NCBI GenBank assembly: GCA_016720655.1
Contig: JADKKE010000032.1
Location: 930,001-994,000 of the forward strand
Direction of reading: 5' to 3'
DNA length: 64,000 bases
From: Bacteroidota bacterium
GTDB taxonomy: Bacteria > Bacteroidota > Bacteroidia > AKYH767-A > 2013-40CM-41-45
Shown here: piece after piece, positions 8,410-16,942 of the stretch
How the letters are laid out: every line of letters begins with the position of its first letter
Numbering within the stretch: the stretch's first letter is position 1
Notes under the pieces: model-generated
Told to the model about the DNA's origin: nothing
Database searches by the model: none
The model's input: only the letters and a program-made list of their open reading frames with translations
Translations under genes and position numbers: made by a program

Positions 8410-9498
8410 ATGTCAACGCTCGCAGAAAGAAGCCTGATTGGTCAAAAAGAATTTCCTGCTGTATCAATTATACTCTCTACTCAACCGCAGTTTCCGAAAA
8501 CAAAATTGGATCGTGAGTACATGAACAGCTTGCTTGCAAAAGCAGAAGTTCAACTTCTTGCTCAATACAGCAAACAAAAGTCTGAAAGTCTAATGGACAA
8601 ACTTCATCATGCTGTGAATACAATTAAATTAAACGAACTATCCAAAGGATTGGCCATATATGTTTCTTTCAATATTGAGAAGGTTATTCATCTTCCTTTT
8701 GCTGTTACTGAAAAGGTTATAGTTGATAATTCTTTTGAAATTCGGGATTTGCTGATGGCTGCCAAACTAAATCAGAATTATCTCGTAGTGATTTTGTCAC
8801 AGAATATGGTGAAAACATTTTTTGGATATGGTTCCCACCTGATGCCTGTCAAATTTGATGGCATGCCTGACAATGTCGGGGATGTGTCGAACGAACATAG
8901 TTTTCCGGGATGGGATTATTATGATGCACATGCATTTGAAGAAAAGAACATTCATAATTACCTGCGTTTTATTGATGATGTAATTGAAAAGGAAACCAGA
9001 GGAAGCAATGACCCTGTATTGATAATGGGCGACACGAAGCTTATCGGATATCTTAAACACCACAGCCGGAATATCAAGCGGATTATTGGTTTTGTAGAAG
9101 GAAATTATGAGCACGCTGGTTATACAGAAATTCAGACCAGGATAAAACCCTTCTTTAATGTTTTCGAGAACAAAGGACAGGATGCTGCAGTAGATCTCTT
9201 GCAAGAGGCTGTAGGCGCAAATACTTTTTCTGCTGGAATTACCGAAGTATGGCGTTCTGCTGCTGAAGCGAAAGGTCGTTTGTTGCTGGTTGAAAAGGAT
9301 TACAAGCAGTCTGCCCGATTTGGCGATGATAGCTATACCATTCTTATCGATGAAGAAATTGAAAATTCAAGAAGTAAAATTGCGGATGCTGTTGATGATG
9401 TCATTGAGATGGTTCTTCTCAACCACGGAGATGTCGTATTTGTGGAAAATGATAAACTCATTCCGTTTAACCGTATAGCCCTGGTAAATCGTTATTGA
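8410..9498 (+). CDS. BaeRF-family protein (bacterial archaeo-eukaryotic release factor-like)
   Basis: The 362-residue soluble protein resembles the BaeRF families, bacterial relatives of archaeal/eukaryotic release factor eRF1 and Pelota. The signs are an N-terminal alpha/beta domain with LAIYVSFN and YLVVILSQ strands, and a C-terminal domain with the pattern EVWRSAAEAKGRLLLVEKDY, ending in a GDVVFVENDKL ... IALVNRY block. BaeRF proteins are thought to act on ribosomes, perhaps in stress or hibernation, but experimental data are sparse. The gene has a tandem Crp/Fnr-type promoter and is followed 70 bp later by a universal stress protein, probably in one operon. Which BaeRF subfamily it belongs to needs a profile search. 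Confidence 0.65.
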   Translation: MSTLAERSLIGQKEFPAVSIILSTQPQFPKTKLDREYMNSLLAKAEVQLLAQYSKQKSESLMDKLHHAVNTIKLNELSKGLAIYVSFNIEKVIHLPFAVTEKVIVDNSFEIRDLLMAAKLNQNYLVVILSQNMVKTFFGYGSHLMPVKFDGMPDNVGDVSNEHSFPGWDYYDAHAFEEKNIHNYLRFIDDVIEKETRGSNDPVLIMGDTKLIGYLKHHSRNIKRIIGFVEGNYEHAGYTEIQTRIKPFFNVFENKGQDAAVDLLQEAVGANTFSAGITEVWRSAAEAKGRLLLVEKDYKQSARFGDDSYTILIDEEIENSRSKIADAVDDVIEMVLLNHGDVVFVENDKLIPFNRIALVNRY

Positions 9499-9568
9499 TT
9501 GAATTTTTGGTTACCTTTAGAAATAAAATAAGTTAAATCAGATTCTAACCTTCAGAAAAATTCAGATC

Positions 9569-10408
9569 ATGAAAAATATCCTGGTGCCAACTGATTTTTC
9601 CGGCAATGCAACGCATGCCATTCGATTTGCTTTGGAATTATCTCGGAAGCAAAAATCGAAAATTACTTTATTTCATAGTTTTGTTCTTCCAGTTTATGCA
9701 ACAGATATACCTGTTTTTCCGCAGGCTGATGAAGAGCTCAGAAAAGTTTCAGAAGAAGCACTTTCAAATTTAGTTTCAAAATTGAAAAACGAAAACCCGG
9801 GCGTCGTCATTGATTCCTTTGTCAGTCAAGGCTATGCTGAAGATGAAATTGTGGATGCTGCCAAATCCAGCGGTGCAGATATGATCGTCATGGGTACTCA
9901 GGGTGCCTCAGGTTTGCGGGAAGCACTTGTGGGAACCATAACGGCATCTGTGATGGACCATGCAGAATGTCCGATAATGGCTGTTCCTGAAGGTGCATCC
10001 TTTACTTCATTCGATAAAATTGTATATGCTACGAGCTATGCAGAAGGTGATTTCCAGCATGTCGAAGAAATCATCGATTTTGCACGCTTGTTTAATGCTG
10101 AAGTTATTCTCCTTCATATTTCTTCCGGTACTGTGGATACTTCATACGAATTTGAATCCATAGAAAGATTCAAAGAACGAATTGTGGAGGATAGTCAATA
10201 CGAACGGATTTCTTTTAAACTTCTGGAGAATAAAAGTGTGTACGAAGGCTTGAATCAGTTTCTCGAAGAAGTAAAAGCAGATCTCGTAGCGATGACATTG
10301 CACAAAAGATCTTTTGTTCAGAAACTATTCAACAGATCAATCACTAAAAGAATGGCTTACCATACACACATACCGTTGATAGCCTTCAAAACAGAAGAAC
10401 CAATTTGA
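9569..10408 (+). CDS. Universal stress protein with two Usp domains
   Basis: The 279-residue protein holds two Usp domains in tandem (about residues 1-140 and 150-279). The first starts with ILVPTDFS and has the ATP-binding-type motif GTQGASG-x9-GTITASV (G-x2-G-x9-G-S/T pattern). The second domain lacks a clear copy of that motif, as is common in Bacteroidota tandem Usps. These cytosolic proteins help survival during starvation, oxygen limitation and other stress. It follows the BaeRF gene and shares its promoter in all likelihood. Three more paralogues of the same length lie at 18137, 19181 and 24771. Confidence 0.9.
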   Translation: MKNILVPTDFSGNATHAIRFALELSRKQKSKITLFHSFVLPVYATDIPVFPQADEELRKVSEEALSNLVSKLKNENPGVVIDSFVSQGYAEDEIVDAAKSSGADMIVMGTQGASGLREALVGTITASVMDHAECPIMAVPEGASFTSFDKIVYATSYAEGDFQHVEEIIDFARLFNAEVILLHISSGTVDTSYEFESIERFKERIVEDSQYERISFKLLENKSVYEGLNQFLEEVKADLVAMTLHKRSFVQKLFNRSITKRMAYHTHIPLIAFKTEEPI

Positions 10409-10505
10409 ATCTGAATTGGCAAATGAAAAAAGTGCCTGAATTGTTTTTGACAGGGAGATAAATTTCTATTTCTTTGGATTCTATTCTGATAAATCCTTAT
10501 TCCTC

Positions 10506-11707
10506 ATGAAGAAATTTGTCATTGGTATACTTTGTTTTTTGCTTTTACAAAACATTCTTATCGCTCAGATTTCTCCACAGCTTCGAACTACTATCGATAG
10601 CATGGCGGGTGAACACCTGAAATCTACCGGAGGAATTGGTTTTGTTGTCGCTGTATACAACAAAGGAGAAAAGGATCTTTTATATTATGGAATTACATTT
10701 CCGGGTGGGCGAGACAGGGCTGATTCTTCCAGTGTTTTCGAAATAGGTCCGATTACAGAAGCATTCACTGCCATTGCTTTTTCAGATATGGCCTCTAAAG
10801 GAATGATCGGGTTCGATGATCCTTTGCAAAAGTACTTACCGGTAGATGTGCCTTCTCCGGTCTACCAGAAAATCGTGTGTGCACCCATGAAAGATCCGGA
10901 GAACCCTTATGGAGTTGGACAGGAGCAGGGAAGAAAATTTACGCCCTATGTTTGTTTACCCGACGTAAGTGAAAAACCACAACCGATACTCTTGTGTTAT
11001 CTCGCAACACACACTTCCGGTTTGCCTGCTTTTCCACATAACTTAAAATCCATTAAAGGCAAGAATGATCCGTATGCGACCTATTCACGCAAAGACTTGT
11101 ATGACTTCCTTAAAAATTACCGTTTGCTCGAGCCCATTGGTTACGATTATCTCAATTCTCCTTTGGGAATTTCAATACTCGGACATGTGCTTTCTCTACA
11201 TGAAAAAAAATCATATGAAGAAGTCATAGAAGGCCACCTTCTTCATTCACTGGGAATGGCACAGACTAAAATAACTCTGGGTGATCCTTTAAAATATCAC
11301 ATGTTGAATGGATACAATTCCACAGGTAAACAAGAACCAAATTGGCACTATGATATTTTGCCCCTTCAGGAGCATTTCATTCTACACCTGCGGATATGTT
11401 ACGATTCCTTGAAGCAAATATTGCATCCACTAAAACTCCGATGAGCGACATCCTGGATTATACACACAATCCCCGGGTTCGTTTGAATGATCATAAAACT
11501 GGCTTGCAGGAAATTGCATTGGGTTGGAAAATCAGTCCGCTCGGAATTGAACAGCAACGCATTGTTTGGCAAGGAGGATCCACCGGTGGATTTGCCAGTT
11601 ATATTGGATTTGTAGAAACCTCTCATACCGGAGTTGTAATTCTCTCAAATTGTTCAGTATCTGTAGACGATTTTGGGAAAAAGATTTTGCAGATGATGAA
11701 CAGGTGA
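10506..11707 (+). pseudogene. Class C beta-lactamase-related protein, frameshifted, catalytic SxxK missing
   Basis: Two frames make one protein of about 400 residues with a signal peptide (residues 1-21). The break is at a run of four C (11361-11364). Adding one C restores PPSGAFHSTPADMLRFL, a typical block of the beta-lactamase/penicillin-binding family. The motifs HTSGLP and YLN (the YxN motif) are present. The active-site position where relatives have SxxK (normally FxIGSxxKxFTA) reads FEIGPITEAFTA, so both Ser and Lys are replaced (P82, E85). Apart from the frameshift, the encoded protein is therefore unlikely to be a classical serine hydrolase. Confidence 0.65.
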
Positions 11708-11746
11708 GATATAGTGAAGAGTGAATGGGAAATTAATAAATTTATT

Positions 11747-12298
11747 TCACCACTTTTTACTCACAATCTGAATGCTTCCGAATACTGCATTCGTTTCCAA
11801 TTGAACACTGGGTTGACCTTCTTTATAGGCTGAGGTGGTATAATGGGTAGTGCCAAATCCTCCTTTGTTTCTATCCGGGGCCTGGATACTTCCGAAAACT
11901 GTATTCATCTCAATTCGCATTGGAATACTATCGTTGATGATGAGTTTACCAGAGCCAAATACTACGTTCATTTCCATTCGCTGATCGCTCGTTGGTATTT
12001 GCATTTTAAATAAATCGACACTAGTGCTTCCAAATACTACATTGTATTCTCTTTTTCCTTCATTGTCCTCAATTTTTGATTCAGAGAAAACCACATTGTT
12101 GCTTCCCCAGCCACGGTTAAATCCACCTGCAATTACCTTCACTCCCCAATAAATCAACAACAGCCCGAAGAAAACCCGGAGAAAGGGGAAGTGAACATGG
12201 AATACTTCACGAAGTATGATTGAGAGACCAATAAGGATGATGATTACACCCCAGAAAACTGCGGAAGAGAAGAAGCTCATGGTTCGGATATTTGGCAT
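11747..12298 (-). CDS. LiaF-like membrane protein with VFGS repeats
   Basis: The 183-residue protein has two membrane helices (about residues 10-50) and a beta-rich tail in which the pattern N-x-V-F-G-S occurs four times at roughly 20-35-residue spacing, preceded by a degenerate NVVFS copy. This is the layout of the LiaF/cell-wall-active antibiotic response domain, a right-handed beta-helix-like repeat. LiaF acts as a negative regulator of envelope-stress signalling in Firmicutes; the role in Bacteroidota is unknown. No two-component genes adjoin it here. A second in-frame ATG at codon 7 could be the start. Confidence 0.65.
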   Translation of the reverse strand: MPNIRTMSFFSSAVFWGVIIILIGLSIILREVFHVHFPFLRVFFGLLLIYWGVKVIAGGFNRGWGSNNVVFSESKIEDNEGKREYNVVFGSTSVDLFKMQIPTSDQRMEMNVVFGSGKLIINDSIPMRIEMNTVFGSIQAPDRNKGGFGTTHYTTSAYKEGQPSVQLETNAVFGSIQIVSKKW

Positions 12299-12373
12299 GG
12301 TGATTTTAGCAAGTCGAAAATTAAGAAAAAAATCGAATGGAAAAAATGTTCTGGTGTTCAGGTGTTAGTTTAT

Positions 12374-12459
12374 TGGGTTATTAAGTTATTAGGTTATTAA
12401 GCCTCCGGGCTCTCTTACGTTTGGCCTAAATAACTTAATAACTTAATAACTTAATAACC
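12374..12459. repeat. Inverted array of degenerate TTATTAAG repeats
   Basis: The left arm repeats TTATTAAG/TTATTAGG units (12374-12401). The right arm repeats their complement TTAATAAC (12427-12459). A 25-base spacer with CCTCCGGGCTC lies between. The arms can form a long AT-rich hairpin between the minus-strand MCE and LiaF-like genes. Confidence 0.75.
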
Positions 12460-12496
12460 TTGTCACTGAATAATTCAACAATCAAACTACTGATTA

Positions 12497-13459
12497 TCAC
12501 TTCCCCTCTTTTTTCCTAAAATATTTTCTGAACAAAAAATTTCCCTGCAATGCTTTCATGTTCTCGTTGAAATTGGCGGAACTCGAATCCAGGTTGGCAA
12601 GTGTTCGTTTCAAATGTTCCGCAGCAACCTGGTCATTGGCAAGCACTCCTGCTGGCCCCTGACCGGAATTGATTTTATCCATCGCAGTTTTTAATTCCAG
12701 TGTGATGGAATTTAAATTCTTACTCGATTCTTCTATCTGAACCAAGGAGTTCTTGAAACTTTTAGAAATTGAGCTACTGTCATTCAATAGTCCACCCAGT
12801 GTTCCCTGTCCGTCTTGCACGCCTTTGACAACAGCAGAAAGTTCACTTGTAAAATTTCCAAGATTACTACTGATGACTTCAATATTTGTGAGTGTGTGCT
12901 TCAGGCTGTAGGCAAGTGTAGTATCCATGAGAACCGTATACAAAGTACCACGGCTTTTGTTGATATTTCCTGTTAGAATTCTAAGGTCATCAGAAATCAT
13001 TGATACATTTTGATTGGTTTGGTTCAGTGTACGAAGCATTTGCTCTGTGTCGACTCCTTTCGAAGAAGGAATAGTAGTTCCATCGTTAATTTGTTGAGCG
13101 TCTTGTGTTCCCGGATCGATATTGATGAGTTTATTTCCCATGAGTCCGTCAGTACCAATACTTGCAACTGAATTGATCCGGATAAAACGAGTCAGATTTT
13201 CATCCATTTGCATGGTGACCTTCACTGTTGTATCATTTACAATTTCCAGTTTCTTCACCGTTCCAACATCAATACCGGAAAACCGAACATTGTTTCCTAC
13301 CTGTAATCCGCTGATATTGTAAAATGTTGTATACAGTGTAATGTTCCTTCCGAAAATGTTTCGGTTGCTTCCAATAAGATATAGCCCTACGATCAGGAGT
13401 ATCAACCCGCTGATAATAAATATTCCAAGACGAATTCGATGTGATGTTTCTTTGTCCAT
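12497..13459 (-). CDS. mlaD: MCE-domain protein of an Mla-like lipid transporter (MlaD-like)
   Basis: The protein has a short N-terminus, one membrane anchor (about residues 7-27), then an MCE domain (GLQVGNNVRFSGIDVGTVKKLEI and following), then a long helical tail with repeated Leu/Asn/Ser-rich segments (residues 140-300). MCE proteins form the periplasmic channel or substrate-binding ring of phospholipid ABC transporters. It is the third gene of the minus-strand operon mlaE-mlaF-mlaD. I chose the ATG at 13459. A TTG nine bases upstream would add three residues. Confidence 0.85.
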   Translation of the reverse strand: MDKETSHRIRLGIFIISGLILLIVGLYLIGSNRNIFGRNITLYTTFYNISGLQVGNNVRFSGIDVGTVKKLEIVNDTTVKVTMQMDENLTRFIRINSVASIGTDGLMGNKLINIDPGTQDAQQINDGTTIPSSKGVDTEQMLRTLNQTNQNVSMISDDLRILTGNINKSRGTLYTVLMDTTLAYSLKHTLTNIEVISSNLGNFTSELSAVVKGVQDGQGTLGGLLNDSSSISKSFKNSLVQIEESSKNLNSITLELKTAMDKINSGQGPAGVLANDQVAAEHLKRTLANLDSSSANFNENMKALQGNFLFRKYFRKKEGK

Positions 13460-13533
13460 TAGCTTCAATCAAACATGTGGATTTGAAAAATTCATTTGTT
13501 AACAGTAGTAGATATTATTTAAAAATCTGTCAA

Positions 13534-14229
13534 TTACTCGAAGAATGCTTTGACTTTTGGATCCTGGATTTTATTGAGTTCATCAAAAGTACCTTCAGCA
13601 TAGCATATTCCGTCAATCATTACAGCCATTTTATCGGCAGTCATTTGTGCACAATGCATGTCGTGTGAAATGATTATGGAGGAGGTTCGGTATTTTAACT
13701 GCATGTTGAGCATAAGGTTGCTGATTTCCCGGGCAGTGATGGGATCCAAACCTGTGGTTGGTTCATCGTAGAGCATAATTTGCGGTTTCAGCACCAGTGA
13801 ACGTGCAAGGCCGATTCTTTTTCCTTTTTTACTAAATTTTTTACCGTGACGTCGAAGCGCAAATTCAAGATTTTCACACACAGTCATGCTGTCGTACAAT
13901 GCACTGCTTTGAAATACAAATCCGATTTTTGCTCTGAGCTCATCAAGTTGTTTTTGAGAAAGTGTAGCCACTTCATTGCCATAAACTTCGATACTTCCGC
14001 CTTCATATTTTAGCAAACCGACAATACATTTAATAAGAACAGATTTTCCACAACCTGATTTTCCGAGGACAACTACATTTTCTCCACTATGAAGCGTAAG
14101 GTTAAAATCCTTGAGTACTTTATTCTCACCAAAGGATTTTACAAGGTGTTTTATTTCAATAATTGGTTCGGCAATTACATGTTGTAATTTTGCTTCCAGT
14201 ACTGATGTGTTGTCAACCCGTGTTCCCAT
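13534..14229 (-). CDS. mlaF: Mla-like ABC ATPase lacking the signature motif region
   Basis: The 231-residue protein has Walker A (GKSGCGKS, 56-63), a Q-loop (FVFQ, 104-107), Walker B (IMLYDEP, 151-157), a D-loop (GLDP) and an H-loop (ISHDMH). Between the Q-loop and Walker B the family normally has a helical region of about 35 more residues that ends in LSGGM-x-x-R. Here FALRRHGKKFSKK runs straight into GKRIGLARSL at residues 135-136, so the signature motif is absent. The frame is intact across the junction, which is A-rich (minus-strand AAAAAAGGAAAAAG). Without the signature the ATPase should not work in the usual way. It abuts mlaE and shares its operon. Confidence 0.8.
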   Translation of the reverse strand: MGTRVDNTSVLEAKLQHVIAEPIIEIKHLVKSFGENKVLKDFNLTLHSGENVVVLGKSGCGKSVLIKCIVGLLKYEGGSIEVYGNEVATLSQKQLDELRAKIGFVFQSSALYDSMTVCENLEFALRRHGKKFSKKGKRIGLARSLVLKPQIMLYDEPTTGLDPITAREISNLMLNMQLKYRTSSIIISHDMHCAQMTADKMAVMIDGICYAEGTFDELNKIQDPKVKAFFE

Positions 14230-15036
14230 TCAAATAAGTCCTAAAAATCCTGTAACCTGTACTGCAATCAGATCGATAATGAAGATGAGAAGTGAGGCCA
14301 CAACCACAGCTGAGTTTGCAGATTTACCAACCCCTTCAGTTCCCTTTTTTGAAAAGTATCCTTTGAAACAACCTACCAATCCTATGGCAAATCCAAAAAA
14401 GAAGGATTTGATAAACGATGGCATTACATCTGAATATTCAAGAGATTCAAATACCTGGTGAAAATAAAGTGTAAAACTTACTGCACCTTTCATCTTCACC
14501 GCGAGGAATGCGCCGTACAATGCTATTGCATCACCAATTACTACCAGAACCGGAATCATTAAAGTTGTAGCGATGATCCTGCTTACTACAATATATTTGA
14601 ATGGATTGGTACCCGAAACTTCCATCGCATCGATCTGTTCAGTAACACGCATGGAGCCCAATTCCGCTCCAATACTGGAACCGATTTTTCCCGCACAAAT
14701 CAGCGCCGTGATCACCGGTCCGATTTCCCGTATAATTGAAACGCCAACCATTTTCGGCAACCAGGCTTCTGCCCCAAAATCAACAAGTGTAGGACGGGAT
14801 TGTAAAGCCAATACCAGTCCGATGATGAATGCAGTTACTCCGACAAGGCCAAGTGATTTGTTTCCGATCTGGTAGCATTGCCGGATAACTTCTTTGAATT
14901 CATAGGGAGGAAATAATATTTCCCTGAAAAAACGGGTCCCAAAAGATGTGAGTTCGCCGGTTTCCTTGAAAAAAGCAATTACCTCCTTCGGCATCCAGGA
15001 AAATGGCTCCTTTGATGTGACTTGCTTGTTTTTCAA
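14230..15036 (-). CDS. mlaE: MlaE-family ABC transporter permease
   Basis: The 268-residue membrane protein has about five to six hydrophobic helices and the MlaE-type core EIGPVITALICAGKIGSSIGAELGSMRVTEQIDAMEV (about residues 104-140), typical of the permease of phospholipid/sterol MCE transporters. It is the first gene of the operon and its stop codon directly abuts the mlaF start. The annotated start is a TTG. An ATG at 14994 would shorten the protein by 14 residues. A tandem Crp/Fnr-type promoter lies directly upstream, so the operon probably responds to that regulator. Confidence 0.88.
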   Translation of the reverse strand: MKNKQVTSKEPFSWMPKEVIAFFKETGELTSFGTRFFREILFPPYEFKEVIRQCYQIGNKSLGLVGVTAFIIGLVLALQSRPTLVDFGAEAWLPKMVGVSIIREIGPVITALICAGKIGSSIGAELGSMRVTEQIDAMEVSGTNPFKYIVVSRIIATTLMIPVLVVIGDAIALYGAFLAVKMKGAVSFTLYFHQVFESLEYSDVMPSFIKSFFFGFAIGLVGCFKGYFSKKGTEGVGKSANSAVVVASLLIFIIDLIAVQVTGFLGLI

Positions 15037-15061
15037 GACTTTATTGTTAGGGTATTCTGTT

Positions 15062-15126
15062 CAAAATTAAACCTGATGGGATGAATGCATAATGAGCGGG
15101 ATCACCGATCTTTCTGAGAATTATCA
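15062..15126 (-). promoter_or_regulatory. Tandem Crp/Fnr-type sites and promoter of the mla operon
   Basis: Read for the minus strand, a perfect -7 element TAATTTTG (15062-15069 as CAAAATTA) is followed upstream by TGAGCGGGATCA (15093-15104; centre 29.5 bp away) and TGAGAATTATCA (15115-15126), whose centres are 22 bp apart. The predicted transcript would start about 19 bases before the mlaE TTG. The divergent Nramp-like gene could share the sites. Confidence 0.6.
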
Positions 15127-15240
15127 TACCCTTGGTAATGTCTAAGGTAAACTATTCTTTATGATATATCTTCACGAATTTCCGGGAATTGAATTAGGGG
15201 TGCCCTTAGAAAACAATCCGGAATTAGCACATGGAATGAA

Positions 15241-16479
15241 ATGAAAACTAAAAAACCCTGGCTTTCTAAACTTGGCCCTGGTCTTGTGACAGGAGCGAGT
15301 GACGATGATCCATCGGGTATAGCAACATATTCACAGGCCGGAGCCGCTTTTGGACTCAGTACATTGTGGACGGCCTGGTTTGTTTTTCCCATGGTGTCAT
15401 CTATTCAGGAAATGTGCGCACGGATTGGCTTGGTCACCAATCATGGACTTGCCGGTACCCTGAGAAGAAATTACCCGAAGAGTATCGTATACCTGATGAT
15501 ACTTTTCAGTTTCCCTTCGATTACACTTAACATCGGTGCCGACATTGCTGGTATGGGAGCGGTAATGAATTTGTTGATTCCTGATGTTCATGCTGGAGTT
15601 TTTTCAATCGCATTTACTTTTTTTCTTATGCTGATGATAATTTATCTCCCCTACAGAAAAATAGCAAGGGTGATGAAATGGCTTTGCCTGACTTTATTGT
15701 GTTATGTCATCGTTCCATTTTTATCTGATACCGACTGGCTATTAATTCTTCGAAAAACCCTGGTTCCCACTCTTCAATGGAACAAAGAATACATGTTGAT
15801 CCTGGTGGGGATATTGGGAACAACCATTTCTCCGTATTGCTTTTTCTGGCAAGCGAGTATGGAAGTAGAGGAGGTGCTTCAGAAAAAAATAATTGTCGAT
15901 AAGAAAGTTATATCAGACATGCGTTTTGATATTGATTTTGGAATGTTGTTTTCGAATATTGTGATGTTTTTCATTTTGCTCTCTACAGGAACCATTCTTT
16001 ATTCAGCAGGTATACATCAAATTGATACAGTAGATCAGGCAGCATTGGCTTTAAAACCTTTGGCTGGAAAACTGACTTATTTCTTGTTTGCACTCGGTAT
16101 GCTTGGAACCGGTTTTCTTGCGATTCCGGTCTTGGCAGGCTCTTTATCGTATATTATTTCTGAATCTTTTGGATGGGAACAGGGACTGAACAAGAAATTC
16201 CATGAAGCAAAAGGTTTCTATCTGGTGATCATCATATCCCTTCTCATTGCTCTTGTAATTAATTTCATCGGCATCAGCCCGGTTCAATCGCTGATTTATA
16301 CTGCTGTACTTTATGGAATCACAGCTCCAGTACTTATAGCTATGATTCTCCATATTTGTAACAATCCGGGAATTATGGGGGCTTTTGTCAATACCAAACG
16401 CTCGAATTTATTTGGAGGAATTACCTTAATAGTGATGACTGCCGCTGCATTATTGCTATTGTATTTTCAATTTTCTTGA
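15241..16479 (+). CDS. Nramp-family-like divalent cation transporter with altered metal site
   Basis: The 412-residue protein has about eleven hydrophobic helices and begins with the Nramp-type GPGLVTGASDDDPSG (D23-P24-S25-G26). Classical Nramp proteins have DPGN here and an A-x-x-M-P-H motif in helix 6. This protein has DPSG and TTISPY (194-199), so both the metal-binding Asn and the soft-metal-selecting Met are missing. Such changes occur in Nramp-related carriers that prefer Mg2+ or have other specificity. The substrate is therefore open: Mn2+, Mg2+ or something else. The gene diverges from the mla operon. Confidence 0.75.
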   Translation: MKTKKPWLSKLGPGLVTGASDDDPSGIATYSQAGAAFGLSTLWTAWFVFPMVSSIQEMCARIGLVTNHGLAGTLRRNYPKSIVYLMILFSFPSITLNIGADIAGMGAVMNLLIPDVHAGVFSIAFTFFLMLMIIYLPYRKIARVMKWLCLTLLCYVIVPFLSDTDWLLILRKTLVPTLQWNKEYMLILVGILGTTISPYCFFWQASMEVEEVLQKKIIVDKKVISDMRFDIDFGMLFSNIVMFFILLSTGTILYSAGIHQIDTVDQAALALKPLAGKLTYFLFALGMLGTGFLAIPVLAGSLSYIISESFGWEQGLNKKFHEAKGFYLVIIISLLIALVINFIGISPVQSLIYTAVLYGITAPVLIAMILHICNNPGIMGAFVNTKRSNLFGGITLIVMTAAALLLLYFQFS

Positions 16480-16527
16480 GAATTGGGAATTCACTTCTTT
16501 AAATTTTCTAAGAAAGTTTGTGAATTG

Positions 16528-16570
16528 TGATAAATGTCACATATGTGTACGAAGGCATCATTTATTTTTG
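16528..16570 (+). promoter_or_regulatory. Strong Crp/Fnr-type palindrome and promoter of the DUF2892 gene
   Basis: TGTGATAAATGTCACA (16526-16541) has perfect TGTGA/TCACA arms around six bases. TATTTTTG (16563-16570), a perfect TAnnTTTG, starts 29.5 bp after the centre. No second site is seen 22 bp upstream. Confidence 0.6.
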
Positions 16571-16587
16571 ATATATAAAAAAAGACT

Positions 16588-16791
16588 ATGAACAAGAATA
16601 TGGGAACTGCTGATCGTGCGATTCGTGTGATCATTGCTCTGGTAATTGCAGGTTTATACGCTGCAAACGTAATTTCCGGAACACTCGGAATAGTATTGAT
16701 AGTATTGGCTGTCGTTTTTGTACTGACAAGCTTTGTTTCTTTTTGTCCGCTCTATACTTTGTTTGGACTAAATACAGGCAAGAAAAAGTAG
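16588..16791 (+). CDS. DUF2892 small membrane protein
   Basis: This 67-residue protein has two membrane helices. The start NMGTADRAIRVIIALVIAG and the end FCPLYTLFGLNTG are typical of DUF2892, a domain also found fused to rhodanese proteins (YgaP) and often found near sulfur or redox genes. Function unknown. It is monocistronic, with its own Crp/Fnr-type promoter. Confidence 0.85.
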   Translation: MNKNMGTADRAIRVIIALVIAGLYAANVISGTLGIVLIVLAVVFVLTSFVSFCPLYTLFGLNTGKKK

Positions 16792-16942
16792 ACGAATTCA
16801 AATTCCTCTTTGACTGTATTTCTGCAAGTGAAAATTTGCGGAACGAAAATCTATGAATATTGTAATCCGCTACTCACAGTTTGTCAAAAACAAATTCATT
16901 TAAGAAAAAATATATTCGAATCTTATACGATTTGAGTGTGTA

